Assembly (NCBI GenBank): GCA_003439945.1
Contig: QVRM01003963.1
Span: forward strand, 1 to 64,000
Source: Dermanyssus gallinae
Taxonomy: Eukaryota; Arthropoda; Arachnida; Mesostigmata; Dermanyssidae
Length of the DNA: 64,000 nucleotides
Direction of reading: 5' to 3'
Shown piece after piece: positions 45,627 to 55,318 of the stretch (within the stretch, counting starts at the first letter, position 1; each line of letters begins with the position of its first letter). The translations under genes and the position numbers were made by a program. Under the pieces are notes generated by a model that saw only the letters and a program-made list of their open reading frames with translations, searched no databases and was not told where the DNA came from.

Positions 45627-46165
45627 TTATTTAAAAAAAACTTTGCAATAATACGTTCAGACCTTACAAGTGTAACATTGTTTACATGTAATAAAGTTTG
45701 TTGTAATAATAATAACAATCATTATTATTATTATAATAACCTGCTTATCGTCTTATCAATCAAAGCATTGTTCATTGTGTAATTTATGATGCTATTTTTC
45801 CTAGAATAACTGTTGAAGGGGTTGTAACATATAACGATAAATCTGAAGGAAGCATGCTATGGAAGTTTTTATACGCAAGAACGCCTAATTAAAATCCGTA
45901 AAGTGATGGTATTTTAAGTAGTTTGTGAATAGTATAAAGATGAGATACACTTTCATCCCTCCTGTAGCCGAAAATGGCCCTTAAGGCATTATTCTGTGCA
46001 GCCTTTAATTTATGTGTAAGTGTTGAAAACGTTGATCCGAACAGTGGCAAACAATATGTTATATAACAGAGGAATAACGATTTATATACAATCAACATCA
46101 CATCGGGGGATACGCCATTATTGCTTAGTTTGTTTAATTGGGGCACAATCTATTCAAGTTATGTA

Positions 46166-47453
46166 CAGGTAGTTCAATAAGTTCTTAGAATGAAAACCAA
46201 GAATTTTCCAAATCATGTTTTTAAATTTATCTCATTCGATATACTCCCCGAGATGCTCAATACACTTTTCCCACCAAGATTTCAGAGCTTTTATACCTCT
46301 TAAGTAGAATTCCGCGTCTTTAGACTGAAAATAGGCATTGACAGCAGCCTTAAACTCTTCATTGCTGGAAAAACGCTTTCCACCGAGACTATTCTTCAAA
46401 TGTCCGAAGAGGAAATAATCAGAGGGGGCCAGGTCTGGAGAATAGGAAGGTTGTGCAATAAGTTCGAACCTCAGTTGGGCCAGTTTTGCCGATGCTTGCC
46501 GGGACTTGTGTGCAGGAGCATTGTCCTGGTGAAACAGGACAACCTTCTTCTGCAAAGCGGGCCGTTTCACGATGAGTTCTTGCTAAAGGCAGTCTAACAG
46601 TCTTGCCTAATATTCTCCTATGATCGTTTTACCGCTCTCAAGGTAGTCGACCAGCATTATTCTACGTTGGTCTTAAAAAACTGTAGCCATCACCTTTCCG
46701 GTCAATGCCGTTGTCCGCACCCTCTTCGGAGGTCCTTCATCAGGTGCACACCATTGGCAAGATGCTTCTTGGGTCTCGGGAGTGTAGTGATAGACCCAGC
46801 TTTCATCGACGGTCATGAATCTGCGCCAAAAATCCGACGGATTGTTCGACATCTTGGCCAAATTTCGCTGTGAAGCGGAAACACGCGCGTCTTTTTGGCC
46901 TTGGTTGAGCAAATGCGGCAGCCATTTTTCTCTGAGCTCTTTCATCTTCAAGTTTTCGTGCAGGATGAAATGCACACTTCCCAAACTGATCCCCAAGGCC
47001 TCCGCTATCTCCCTAATGTTCACTCGCTTATCTGCGGCAACGATTTTCCGCACCTTTTCCACGTTTTCCTAATCAGTTGCCGTTTTTGAGCGTTTTGAAC
47101 GTAGTTCATCCCGGTGCTCCTGCGACCTCTTTTTAACTCATTAATCCAGTTGGAAACAGTGGCAAAACATGGCGCAGAGTCACCGTACACCTCGTATAAC
47201 TCAGTTTTCACTTGGGTCGCATTCCAACCTTTGAAATAAAATGCTTGATAACCACTCGAAACTCTTTTTTCTCAATTTTTTAAAATCACGCCGATACGTT
47301 GCACGGGAAAAGCGATCAAACGAAATCGCAACGGCCAATCACCATAATATTTTGACTGCTGGCAGTCGAAAAGTTGCAGTTCCTAATAGCGGTGGAAGCG
47401 CGCCAAAATTCGAATTCTAAAAAGCTCATTCTAAGAACTTATTGAACTACCTG
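46166..47453 (-). mobile_element. mariner element (copy 2), full length
   Basis: A 1288-bp element with ends CAGGTAGTTCAATAAG and its inverse, flanked by TA (46164-46165 and 47454-47455), inserted in a LINE. Nearly identical to copy 1 (10344-16379 minus its LINE). Confidence 0.95.
46232..47280 (-). pseudogene. mariner transposase pseudogene (copy 2)
   Basis: N-terminal pieces 'APCFATVSNWINELKRGRRS' (47211-47020) are followed in another frame by 'KVRKIVAADKRVNIREIAEA' and 'DFWRRFMTVDESWVYHYTPE' (first Asp), up to 'KVMATVF' and a stop (47062-46673). A segment with further stops follows, then 'KKVVLFHQDNAPAHKSRQAS' (second Asp), 'YSPDLAPSDYFLFGHLKNSL' (third Asp) and the C-terminus 'WWEKCIEHLGEYIE' (46570-46232). 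DD34D family. The stops and the first frame change are shared with copy 1, so the ancestor was already defective. Confidence 0.9.
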
Positions 47454-48169
47454 TAATTAAGGCATTTATGTGATTTCGGTACGTCAGCGAGGGATCAAGG
47501 ATTACACCCAAACATTTAATTCAGTCTGTGTTTTGAATACCAAATTGAGATAAGTTCAAGTTGGTCGTTTGTATACTCATCATCGCTAGTCTGATTTTCG
47601 AAGCAACTTGGGCAAAGAAAATTTATGTCATCGGCAAAAGCGATAGCCATCAGTACACTAGCCGTTAGAAGAGAGTTAATAAATATTAGGAATAGTGTCG
47701 GCGAGAGGCTGGTCCCTTGTGGTGTACTGAGGTGTGGGGGGCATTGAGATGACAAATTGTCGCCGCTTCTGGTGATTTGTACCCTGTCGCTTAAGTAAGA
47801 ATTAAAAAATGCAAAGCAAAATTTAGCTGTGTGAGTATATTGATTAGGATATTTTTATCGACTGAGTCAATTGCTTCTTCAATATCAACAAAAATACCAG
47901 CAATTATTCGATTCAATTCTCAGTTTTTAGTAATATATTCCTGAAGATGAGTAAGAGCTAAATTGGTATTACATTTACCACAGAAGCCAAACTGCATCGG
48001 ACTAATAAAGCGTGTGTTGTCAAGATATAGACGACCTGATCATTAATAATAGAATACACGATTTGGTGTAAATTCCCGGGCGGATTACAATTTTCAGAAG
48101 TTCAACAATAAGAAGAACAGTGTAGGGTGGGGATGCATACGTGTACCAATGCATGCTGATTGAACTTAC

Positions 48170-48233
48170 TGTAGCTACTGAAGCTGCTTAGCCTTGGCCT
48201 GCTTTTCCTCGAGAAGTTTCTGATGTTGCTCCT
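48170..48233 (-). pseudogene. Kinesin exon B copy in unit 2, 3' half
   Basis: The donor (GT at 48169-48168) and the final exon-B codons are recognisable, but a Glu codon near the end has become TAG. The exon is cut at 48233 by the BEL element and resumes at 55210-55318. Confidence 0.8.
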
Positions 48234-48866
48234 TGTTGCCAACGGAACCGTAGAATGAAGACAGACGAATTTGCGCGGGTTCACACACTCACTATTCTTA
48301 TTTATTATAATTCACCACACGCCCGAGAGCGATACGGCAGCGCCGTCTCTCTTCGTATTATTATTATTGTTATTGTTGCCTAGCTAGCTCGCACAATGTC
48401 CCGGCGGTTAGCGCAAAGCAGTTTCCACCGCCGGAACTCACACAGATCACACACTCGACACTGCCGCTACACTAGTGCTAACAATCATTCGACTAACAAT
48501 ATATATATATGTATATATATATAAATCTGCCTGCGTCTGCCAGCCACAACACTCACCGCCCTAGTGCAGCACTGCTGCCACGCTCCCGCCGCTGTCGCTG
48601 CCAGGCCGTCGGACGTGCCGGTCGCCGCCGGACTAAGGGCTTGCAGAGTGCGCGTTACGCCGAACGCTCGAGGTAGCAAAAAGGACTGAGGAAATGGCGC
48701 GCACCCTTTTTATCCGGCCGGCGACCGGCAACATGACAGTGCGCGAACAGCGCAGCGGCGGGTTATGGCTAACAGCGCCGTAGCGAGCTGTGGCTAGCAG
48801 ACAGAGATCCTCGCCATCATGGCGGGCAAATACAAACTTCAATCCGTGGCCATACTATATGCAACA
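48234..48866 (-). repeat. BEL 3' LTR (633 bp)
   Basis: Nearly identical to 54264-55209 apart from a SINE in the latter, an extra TTATTG-type repeat here, and differences at the terminal 'ttgccaacgg' versus 'tggcgccaaacgg'. It contains the uninterrupted 'cggactaagggctt' site where the SINE sits in the other LTR. Confidence 0.95.
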
Positions 48867-48880
48867 TTCCTTCCCCTTTT
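48867..48880 (-). promoter_or_regulatory. BEL polypurine tract
   Basis: On the minus strand AAAAGGGGAAGGAA directly abuts the 3' LTR start (TGTTGCATATAG), the expected primer for plus-strand synthesis. Confidence 0.9.
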
Positions 48881-49001
48881 GAGGGTGGCGGTAGCTTCCC
48901 TCAAAACAATGACTAAGTTCAATATACTGTGTGTAATATTTATTGTGTTGCCCTACGAGATCAACTATGGCTCACAGCACTTTCGCCAGCAGGCGTCCAG
49001 C

Positions 49002-49463
49002 TCATTTGACGTAGCGGCCTCCACCGAGGTGCACCCTGTAGGCACGCGTCACTCCGTCCCTGCTTGTCAGCGCCTCCTCCACACGACCCAGACGCCAGAA
49101 AGCCCGCGGCACTCCCTCCTCCTGCAGCACCACGACGTCGCCTGCGGCGAGCGGCTCGGTACGCGCGCCTCCCCGCCGCCGCAGGGCCGTCCTCAGGACG
49201 AGCATATACTCGGCGCGCCACCTCTTCCAAAACGCGTTGAGGATCGCCTCCTGCTGCTTCCAAATTCCGGCGAGGCATCCGGGACGGTCACCCAGCGATA
49301 TTAACCTCTCTGCCGGAAACGCCAGCGGCACCCGAGGCGCCAGGAACTGGCTCGGGGAGAGCGCCCGTGGCTCATCCGCCGAGTCCGGCAGTCTCGTTAT
49401 CGGCCGTTGATTGATGATCGCCGCGACTTCATGAAGAATTGTTATTAAGTTGATTAGCTTCAA
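49002..49463 (-). pseudogene. BEL pol C-terminus (integrase tail), shifted frame
   Basis: Carries 'TILHEVAAIINQRPITRL', 'LSPSQFL' and 'WKRWRAEYMLVLR', the conserved C-terminal region of BEL/Pao integrases (the DUF5641-type tail). It overlaps the end of the long pol frame, so a small frameshift near 49440 separates it from the integrase core. Confidence 0.85.
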
Positions 49464-52400
49464 CTTGTTTCCTTAGGCAGTTTTTTACGACGCCGATGAG
49501 TCGCTCGTAAAACCCACCCCACCAGGGGGCCCGCGGGATGTTAAAGTCCCACACGACTCCCCCCTGGCTGAGGTACTCCTGGGCCTGCTCGCTGCGCAGC
49601 GCTTTCGACAGCGCTACGACGCACCGACTCGCCTTCTGAAACGTCAGCGCGTTGTCTGACACAAACGTCGCCGGCAGCCCTCTCTGCGCCACGAACCTCT
49701 TGATTGCCGACAGGCAGGCCTCTGCCGTGAGGTCTTCGACTACCTCCAAATGAACGGCTCGAATGGCGGCGCATGTGAATATTGCGACCCAAATCTTCTT
49801 TTCTCCTTCTGCATTTCTTATTATTATTGGCCCGAAGTAATCGATGCCGGTGGTCTTGAATGGTCGAAATGACATGTCGACCCGCGTTGCCGGGATCGGC
49901 GCCTCCTTGGCCAACGCTGGCTTGGCTCGATCACGCAGACACTTCGTACACTTGTAGATTGTCGACTTCACCACCTGCCGCATTTTCCGGATCCAATATT
50001 CTTCACGCAACACGTTCATGACTATCTCTGTCTTTAAATGCTTCAGACGGCTCTCATGCGCGTCCATAATAATCAGCCGAGTGAGCGGGTCGTCGGCAAG
50101 CAGTATCGGGTGGCGTACCTCGAATGGCTCGTCTGCAAACTGCAGCCGCCCGCCCACCCTCAGGAGCCCGTCTTGATCCATGAACGGCTTGAATTCGGCG
50201 AGGCCAGCGTCTTCGGGAGGCTCGCCGCGAGAGGTGCCCGCAACGGCCTCTCCCAAACAGCGCTGCTGGGCCTCCCGCAGCAGGTGCTGCTTCGCCCAAG
50301 CGAGCTCCTCCGCCGTGAGTGGACCGCTCGCTACCTGCCGACGGAACCGCCTTCCAGCCCGGGCAACGGTGGCGACGATTCGGATCAATTTGCGCAAGCT
50401 TGAACACCCCGCTGGGTCTATTAGCGGGGGTTCGCACGTTGCGACAAACGCCCGAATCTCGGGAATCTCGTCGCAGCCACGCCCCGGCTGGAAGGTAGGG
50501 TACTGCGTCGACGACTCCATCAGGAACTCCGGGCCCTGTAACCACAAGGAACTCTCCTTGAGTTTGACCATCGACACTCCTCGAGAGGGTAAATCTGCGG
50601 GGTTCTGGTCCCCCGGACAATGACTCCAGTCTGATGGTTTCGTAAGTTTCAATATTTCTTCTAAACGATTCTTCACGAATACTCCCCACCTACTCGGGGT
50701 GGCGGAGTGAATCCAATGCAACACGACGTGTGCATCGGACCAGCAATAGATCTTACAATCTATATCTAGCTGTTCACGTACCTTGGTAACAAGCCGCACC
50801 GCTAAGGTTGCTGCAACCAGTTCCTTCTTCGGTATAGTCAAACTGTCCAATTGCTGAAAAGGCACTAATTTCGCCTTTGCCGCGACCAGCCCGATGCGGC
50901 TTCCGTTACCGCCATCGATTGCCTTGAGGTATACCACTGCGGCGTACGCCCTGTCGCTGGCGTCCGCAAATGCGTGCAACTCGACGCGGTCTCCGGTTGG
51001 CAGATATCTCGGCACGCTGAATCCGTTGAGCTCGGGTAGCTCCTCAGTCCACGCCAGCCATCTTCGGAGGAGCTCCGGGGGGAGCGGTGCTTTCAGCGGC
51101 GACTTAGCCCGATGAGCGTCCTGAAGGATTGTCTTCAACTTCAGGACGTAAGGAGCCAGGAGGCCCTGGGGGTCGTATAGCCTCGCGCAGGCTCCCATCA
51201 GGGTGCGTAGCGTCGGCGCGCTCTCCGCCACGAACGAGAGCATCGGCTCAGGATCGAATAAGAGCGCGTCGTGCTCCTGATCCCAACCGACCCCCAGGAC
51301 CTTACCGAAAAGCTGCGGGCTCAGCAGCGCACCGCCCCCTCCCCCGTCGCCAAACGCTTGGCGCAACTCCTGGCTGTTGGACTGGAACTTTTTCAGTATC
51401 ATGCCTGCGTCGCCGAGAATCTTGACCACCGCGCGCCAAAGTTGTTCGGCTCCCTCAACCGTTCGGCTGCCAGTCAGCATGTCGTCCATATATAAGTCCT
51501 TACAGATGACCGCGCTGGCCTCGGGCTCGCTCCCGACGTACTGCTCAGCGTGGGCCCGAATGACCGCGATGGTGTTGTGCTGACTGTCCTTGACCCCGAA
51601 CGCAGTCGACGTCATCCGTAACAATACTTGGCCAACAAGGTTGCGCTCATCCTGGAACCATAGGAAACACAATAAATTGCGATCCTCCGGCCGAACTCGC
51701 ACCATCAGGTAGGCCCGACTTATGTCGGCCACCCAAGCCACCTGGTGCCTCCTAAACCTTGTGAGCATCGCCAGCGGGCAAGGGAGTAGGTTCGGGGTGT
51801 CGTCAATACAATCGTTGAGCGACAAACCTCCCCTGCCCGCTGCTGACGCGTTGAAGACCGGCCGTACTTTATATGACACCTTGCCGGGCTGAACTGCCGG
51901 AAAATGTGGCATAATATATAAAGCAGACTCACCGGAGGGCAGAGGTTCTGCGAATCCGCCGTCAATGAACGCTCTTACTTCTCGGACATAGTCTTCTGCC
52001 AATGCCGGATCTCGCCGCAGCCTCTTCGCCAGCGACCGCAACTGCTTCGCTGCGAGAGCTTCATTCTTGTCAATCATGACGACGTTCGGCTTCAAATTCA
52101 ATGCTACTTGGTATCTTCCATCTTCGCATCGTTTGATGCTGTCGAGAAGATTCTTCGATACTTCTTCTTTGTTGCGTGGTTCCAACTCCGACGGCCGGAT
52201 ACCAATTGATTCTAATGACCAAAAATTTTCTAACTCCTGTGTCGTCGTCGTCGTCACCGCGAGAGCCTGGTTCACGCCGTCGAGGCCTGCCCCGTCGGTT
52301 ACGAGGACCCACCCGAACCGAGTGTCCATGCCGATGGTACACTTGTCTAAACGACGTGGCTCTCCGCGGATGACTCTAAACGTGTCGCCGGCGCCGAGCA

Positions 52401-52497
52401 ATAATTCTACTGCGGCCGGCCAGTCCGGCTCCGACTCTGTCGCGCAATGTTCTTGACGGTGTCGGGAGGGAGGCCGACGCAATTTCTTCGACAACAC
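49429..52497 (-). CDS. BEL pol: reverse transcriptase, RNase H and integrase core (1022 codons)
   Basis: One uninterrupted frame. Visible in order: the BEL pre-RT region 'LENFWSLESIGIRPSE'; RT with 'YKVRPVFNASA', 'VAWVADISRAYLMVRV' and the active site 'ICKDLYMDDMLTGSR'; RNase H with 'ELHAFADASDRAYAAVVYLK' and 'VYCWSDAHVVLHWI'-type motifs; then integrase with the HHCC zinc region ('DAHESRLKH ... YKCTKC') and core residues in 'TGIDYFGPI', 'TFVSDNALTF' and 'WGGFYERLIG' (D, D, E). Catalytic residues look intact. The upstream gag/protease and downstream tail are out of frame, so the element as a whole is probably defective, though recent. Confidence 0.93.
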   Translation of the reverse strand: MLSKKLRRPPSRHRQEHCATESEPDWPAAVELLLGAGDTFRVIRGEPRRLDKCTIGMDTRFGWVLVTDGAGLDGVNQALAVTTTTTQELENFWSLESIGIRPSELEPRNKEEVSKNLLDSIKRCEDGRYQVALNLKPNVVMIDKNEALAAKQLRSLAKRLRRDPALAEDYVREVRAFIDGGFAEPLPSGESALYIMPHFPAVQPGKVSYKVRPVFNASAAGRGGLSLNDCIDDTPNLLPCPLAMLTRFRRHQVAWVADISRAYLMVRVRPEDRNLLCFLWFQDERNLVGQVLLRMTSTAFGVKDSQHNTIAVIRAHAEQYVGSEPEASAVICKDLYMDDMLTGSRTVEGAEQLWRAVVKILGDAGMILKKFQSNSQELRQAFGDGGGGGALLSPQLFGKVLGVGWDQEHDALLFDPEPMLSFVAESAPTLRTLMGACARLYDPQGLLAPYVLKLKTILQDAHRAKSPLKAPLPPELLRRWLAWTEELPELNGFSVPRYLPTGDRVELHAFADASDRAYAAVVYLKAIDGGNGSRIGLVAAKAKLVPFQQLDSLTIPKKELVAATLAVRLVTKVREQLDIDCKIYCWSDAHVVLHWIHSATPSRWGVFVKNRLEEILKLTKPSDWSHCPGDQNPADLPSRGVSMVKLKESSLWLQGPEFLMESSTQYPTFQPGRGCDEIPEIRAFVATCEPPLIDPAGCSSLRKLIRIVATVARAGRRFRRQVASGPLTAEELAWAKQHLLREAQQRCLGEAVAGTSRGEPPEDAGLAEFKPFMDQDGLLRVGGRLQFADEPFEVRHPILLADDPLTRLIIMDAHESRLKHLKTEIVMNVLREEYWIRKMRQVVKSTIYKCTKCLRDRAKPALAKEAPIPATRVDMSFRPFKTTGIDYFGPIIIRNAEGEKKIWVAIFTCAAIRAVHLEVVEDLTAEACLSAIKRFVAQRGLPATFVSDNALTFQKASRCVVALSKALRSEQAQEYLSQGGVVWDFNIPRAPWWGGFYERLIGVVKNCLRKQVEANQLNNNSS

Positions 52498-53122
52498 GCG
52501 CGTCGATGAGCATCGGCTCGCCGGACTGCGTCAGCAACTCGAGACGAACGATGGGAAGCTTCTTCGCCTGCTGGGGCCGGGAGCCGCCGAAGACATGGAC
52601 ATACGTGAATTCATGTCCCACAGGGCTGGCCTGGAGGGCGGCCGCCAGCCGGCTGGTTACAAACGTGCGCTGTGAGCCACTATCTAGAAGAAACCTAGTC
52701 ACTGCATGCTCCCCCGCTCCCGTCTGTACATGTACGTGCCCTGTTGGCAACAGTGGACGTCCCCCCCCGTCCACTGCCGCCACGTTAACTGTTGCTCTGG
52801 TGTTTGTACATAACAATTGTAAGTGGGGGCCCTTACATAATTTACGTACAATATGCTTAGTGCAAGCCCGCGCCCAGTGGCCGGGTTCCAAGCACTTCCT
52901 ACAAACTCGAGCGTCTAATACCTTCTGCCTACGCAACTCTATGGGCATGTCCGCCCGGCATGCACTAGACTTGTGTCCACCCCCGCAAAATAAACAATTC
53001 GTGTTACCCTGTTTCGGTCCAACGTGCGCGTGGTAGACTTGAGCAGGCTCGCTCCGAGATGACTCGCCGAACGACCTTCTAAACACATTGCCCGTCGGCG
53101 TCGCCGGACCATGAGCTTGCAC
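52376..53122 (-). pseudogene. BEL gag C-terminus (zinc knuckles) and aspartic protease, shifted frame
   Basis: Contains 'CLFCGGGHKSSAC' and 'CRKCLEPGHWARAC' knuckles, then 'TRFLLDSGSQRTFVTSRLAA' with the D-S-G aspartic protease active site. It overlaps the pol frame by about 120 bases and the gag frame by about 180 bases. BEL elements normally have one long gag-pol frame, so frameshifts near 53110 and 52450 are likely mutations rather than programmed shifts. Confidence 0.88.
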
Positions 53123-54042
53123 TTTGAATATACTTTGTTTTTCTCTCGCGACGTAACCATTCCCGTCAAAAAGGTGTGTATGCCCTGAAACAGTGCCCCC
53201 ACATCAGCCTCTAAACTATTGTTACCCTGTACAGCCAACCTAGGTAAGGTAGAGTCTTCTATTGGCACACAATTATCAATCTCTTGTTTCTTCAAAAATT
53301 CTGCTCTTAAACCCGGTGGTAAAGCCCTCATTGTCACAGCATATAATATTGCTCCATAATTTAAATGATCACACTTCAACATTTGCAACGATATCACTGC
53401 ACGATCGATGCTATCTAACAATTGGCGCAGACCCTGATCGTCAGAGTCGCGCGTCACCCTAGACACTTCTAACAATTGCGTATAAATATCACACAATATA
53501 AAACGTGCCGCCCCGAACCGCTGAAGCAGGTGGCTCAGGGTCCGGCGGTAGCCGTCTTCGGTCAACGGTATGCCCGCCACTGACCTTGCAGCGTCTCCTT
53601 CAAGCACGTCGCGAAGAATCTTGTGCCGCTGTAGATCTGAAATTCCTTCTCTCTCGTGGACGAGGACTCTGAATTCGTCGATGAATGACGGGAAGAGCTG
53701 GAGATCACCGTTGAACTTTCTTAACTTGGCCATGGGGAGCGCCACCCCGCCCATTGCGTTGGCTTGTTGTACCGAGATTAGTCGACTCGAAACCGGACCC
53801 TCGGGCCCTGCTGCCCCCTGAGCAGGCTGCTCCGGGCCGCCCGACGGCCTGGCGGCGCCTAATTTGCTACATTGTTTGTAGCTTATAAGCCTACCTCGGA
53901 TTTCACACAACGTATCTATGTAGTCGGCAGTTCTACCTGTTTCTACATCTATTTGCTCATCGTTGAGCGTGCTGGCCATTTCGACCACAAAACGTTCGTC
54001 TAATTCATTTAACTGTTGCTGGAGCTCCTCCGCTCTTACCAA
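52939..54042 (-). pseudogene. BEL gag (DUF1759-type)
   Basis: From MVRAEELQQQLNELDERFV to about 53110 this is the N-terminal coiled coil and the DUF1759-like capsid region: 'LPMAKLRKFNGDLQLFPSFI', 'SDLQRHKILRDVLEGDAARS' and 'LRQLLDSIDRAVISLQML'. After about 53110 the frame is not meaningful and gag continues in the next frame. Gag forms the particle in which the RNA is copied. Confidence 0.9.
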
Positions 54043-54242
54043 CCAGCCGTCAACACGGCCCAGGTTCCACTGCGTGCATGGCGGAGACTCCTGGCCCTCA
54101 GCAAAAAACGACTTTACGGTGGTGTCCTACTTTGACACCCCGCACGCACTGAACGTCGAAGTGTCATCACTGTACGGCCTGTCTCAGCCATCCTGGCTGT
54201 CGTTACGATCACTTCTACGTCTGGGCTTTTGGTACACGTCGT

Positions 54243-54260
54243 GCCCCACGTTGGGCGCCA
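54243..54260 (-). promoter_or_regulatory. BEL primer binding site
   Basis: Two or three bases after the 5' LTR (minus strand) lies TGGCGCCCAACGTGGGGC, a typical tRNA-primer complement starting TGG. The tRNA species cannot be named safely from this alone. Confidence 0.8.
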
Positions 54261-54263
54261 ATA

Positions 54264-55209
54264 TGTGGCGCCAAACGGAACCGTAGAATGAAGACAGACG
54301 AATTTGCGCGGGTTCACACACTCACTATTCTTATTTATTATAATTCACCACACGCCCGAAAGCGATACGGCAGCGCCGTCTCTCTTCGTATTATTATTAT
54401 TGTTGCCTAGCTAGCTCGCACAATGTCCCGGCGGTTAGCGCGAAGCAGTTTCCACCGCCGGAACTCACACAGATCACACACTCGACACTGCCGCTACACT
54501 AGTGCTAACAATCATTCAACTAACAATATATATATATGTATATATATATAAATCTGCCTGCGTCTGCCAGCCACAACACTCACCGCCTTAGTGCAGCACT
54601 GCTGCCACGCTCCCGCCGCTGTCGCTGCCAGGCCGTCGGACGTGCCGGTCGCCGCCGGACTAAGGGCTTATAATTAAACATTTTTTAAGGAGGTTGTTTT
54701 TAATTCTAGACTATCCTCCGTCCCCTACGGGCTTGGAACTTAACCTGAGGTATATCTTCAATGCACCGAGGGCCGGACATGTTAAGATATCTAGGGTTTC
54801 CCCAACAGTCCTTGTGGCAGCATGGCCGCTGACTCTCAGCGGTATGGTTTATTATCTATTCTCAATGAGCATCGCTCAAAGAAAATTCGATCAACAACAG
54901 GGATCGAACCGGCGACACCCCGGTAGATGACAACCATGACTAGCGCACTAGTCCCCTAGACCACGCCGCCACGGACTAAGGGCTTGCAGAGTGCGCGTTA
55001 CGCCGAACGCTCGAGGTAGCAAAAAGGACTGAGGAAATGGCGCGCACCCTTTTTATCCGGCCGGCGACCGGCAACATGACAGTGCGCGAACAGCGCAGCA
55101 GCGGGTTATGGCTAACAGCGCCGTAGCGAGCTGTGGCTAGCAGACAGAGATCATCGCCATCATGGCGGGCAAATACAAACTTCAATCCGTGGCCATACTA
55201 TATGCAACA
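54264..55209 (-). repeat. BEL 5' LTR (946 bp, carrying a SINE)
   Basis: Matches the 3' LTR except for the 302-bp SINE and its 14-bp target duplication. Without them it is 630 bp. Confidence 0.95.
54670..54971 (-). mobile_element. tRNA-derived SINE (family A), copy 2, inside the BEL 5' LTR
   Basis: A 302-bp insertion flanked by a perfect 14-bp duplication CGGACTAAGGGCTT (54656-54669 and 54972-54985). On the minus strand it begins 'tggcggcgtggtctagggg' (A-box-like), carries the B box 'ccggttcgatccctgttg', and shares its body with 37920-38201. Its 3' end is A/T-rich. The other LTR has the empty site, so it jumped after the BEL element integrated. Confidence 0.9.
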
Positions 55210-55318
55210 CTCCTTAAGCGCCTCGCGTTCAAGCTTTACCTTTTGCAGTTGATCGGATGTATTGCTGATAGTAATAAAGTGCTGGCTCCCCTCATCACGT
55301 AACGCCGCAATCTGTTAA
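55210..55318 (-). pseudogene. Kinesin exon B copy in unit 2, central part
   Basis: Continues the exon from 48233 across the BEL element. It matches unit 1 exon B ('ctcatcacgtaacg' block) until about 55318, where homology stops abruptly. The exon start and its acceptor are missing. Confidence 0.8.

Larger units (their letters stand above)
41185..45640 (+). mobile_element. LINE family Y, near full-length copy e
   Basis: In order: a 5' UTR (41185-41508), a gag-like ORF1 with three CCHC knuckles (41509-42919), and immediately after its stop (TAA-ATG at 42917-42922) an ORF2 with a C2H2 zinc finger, reverse transcriptase, CCHC-like zinc motif and an RLE-like C-terminal domain, then a 3' UTR and a degenerate (TAA) tail to about 45740. 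Several frameshifts and a stop make it inactive. Related truncated copies lie at 35542 and 40488, and the LINE-W scraps at 860, 16540 and 60970 belong to the same broad clade. Confidence 0.83.
45780..48040 (-). pseudogene. Jockey-like LINE reverse transcriptase, interrupted by mariner copy 2
   Basis: On the minus strand from 48040: 'ISPMQFGFCGKCNTNLALTH', a 'GIFVDIEEAIDSVDKNIL' Asp motif, 'TPQGTSLSPTLFLIFINSLL' and the active site 'AIAFADDINFLC' (47755-47516). After the mariner (46166-47453) the thumb region resumes at 46146-45889: 'DVMLIVYKSLFLCYITYCLP' and 'NALRAIFGYRRDESVSHLYT'. It resembles ORF2 of the LINE at 10749-12935. It is 5' truncated, abutting kinesin unit 2 at about 48045. Small frame breaks are present. 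Confidence 0.8.
48234..55209 (-). mobile_element. BEL/Pao LTR retrotransposon
   Basis: A 6976-bp element bounded by the 5-bp target duplication CTCCT (48229-48233 and 55210-55214) with TGTTGC...GCAACA ends. The coding strand is minus: 5' LTR 55209-54264, primer binding site, gag, protease, reverse transcriptase/RNase H, integrase, polypurine tract, 3' LTR 48866-48234. The gene order (PR-RT-RH-IN) and protein motifs are those of BEL/Pao, and 5-bp duplications are normal for the family. No envelope-like frame was seen. Confidence 0.95.

Noticed and set aside
48819..49304. 161-codon plus-strand frame beginning MAGKYKLQSVAILY
   Set aside because: It lies antisense to BEL pol and the LTR border. 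It has no recognisable product and is a shadow of the retrotransposon.
52376..53122. Programmed ribosomal frameshifting between BEL gag, protease and pol
   Set aside because: BEL elements usually have one gag-pol frame, a further frameshift exists near 49440, and no slippery site is evident. Ordinary mutations fit better.
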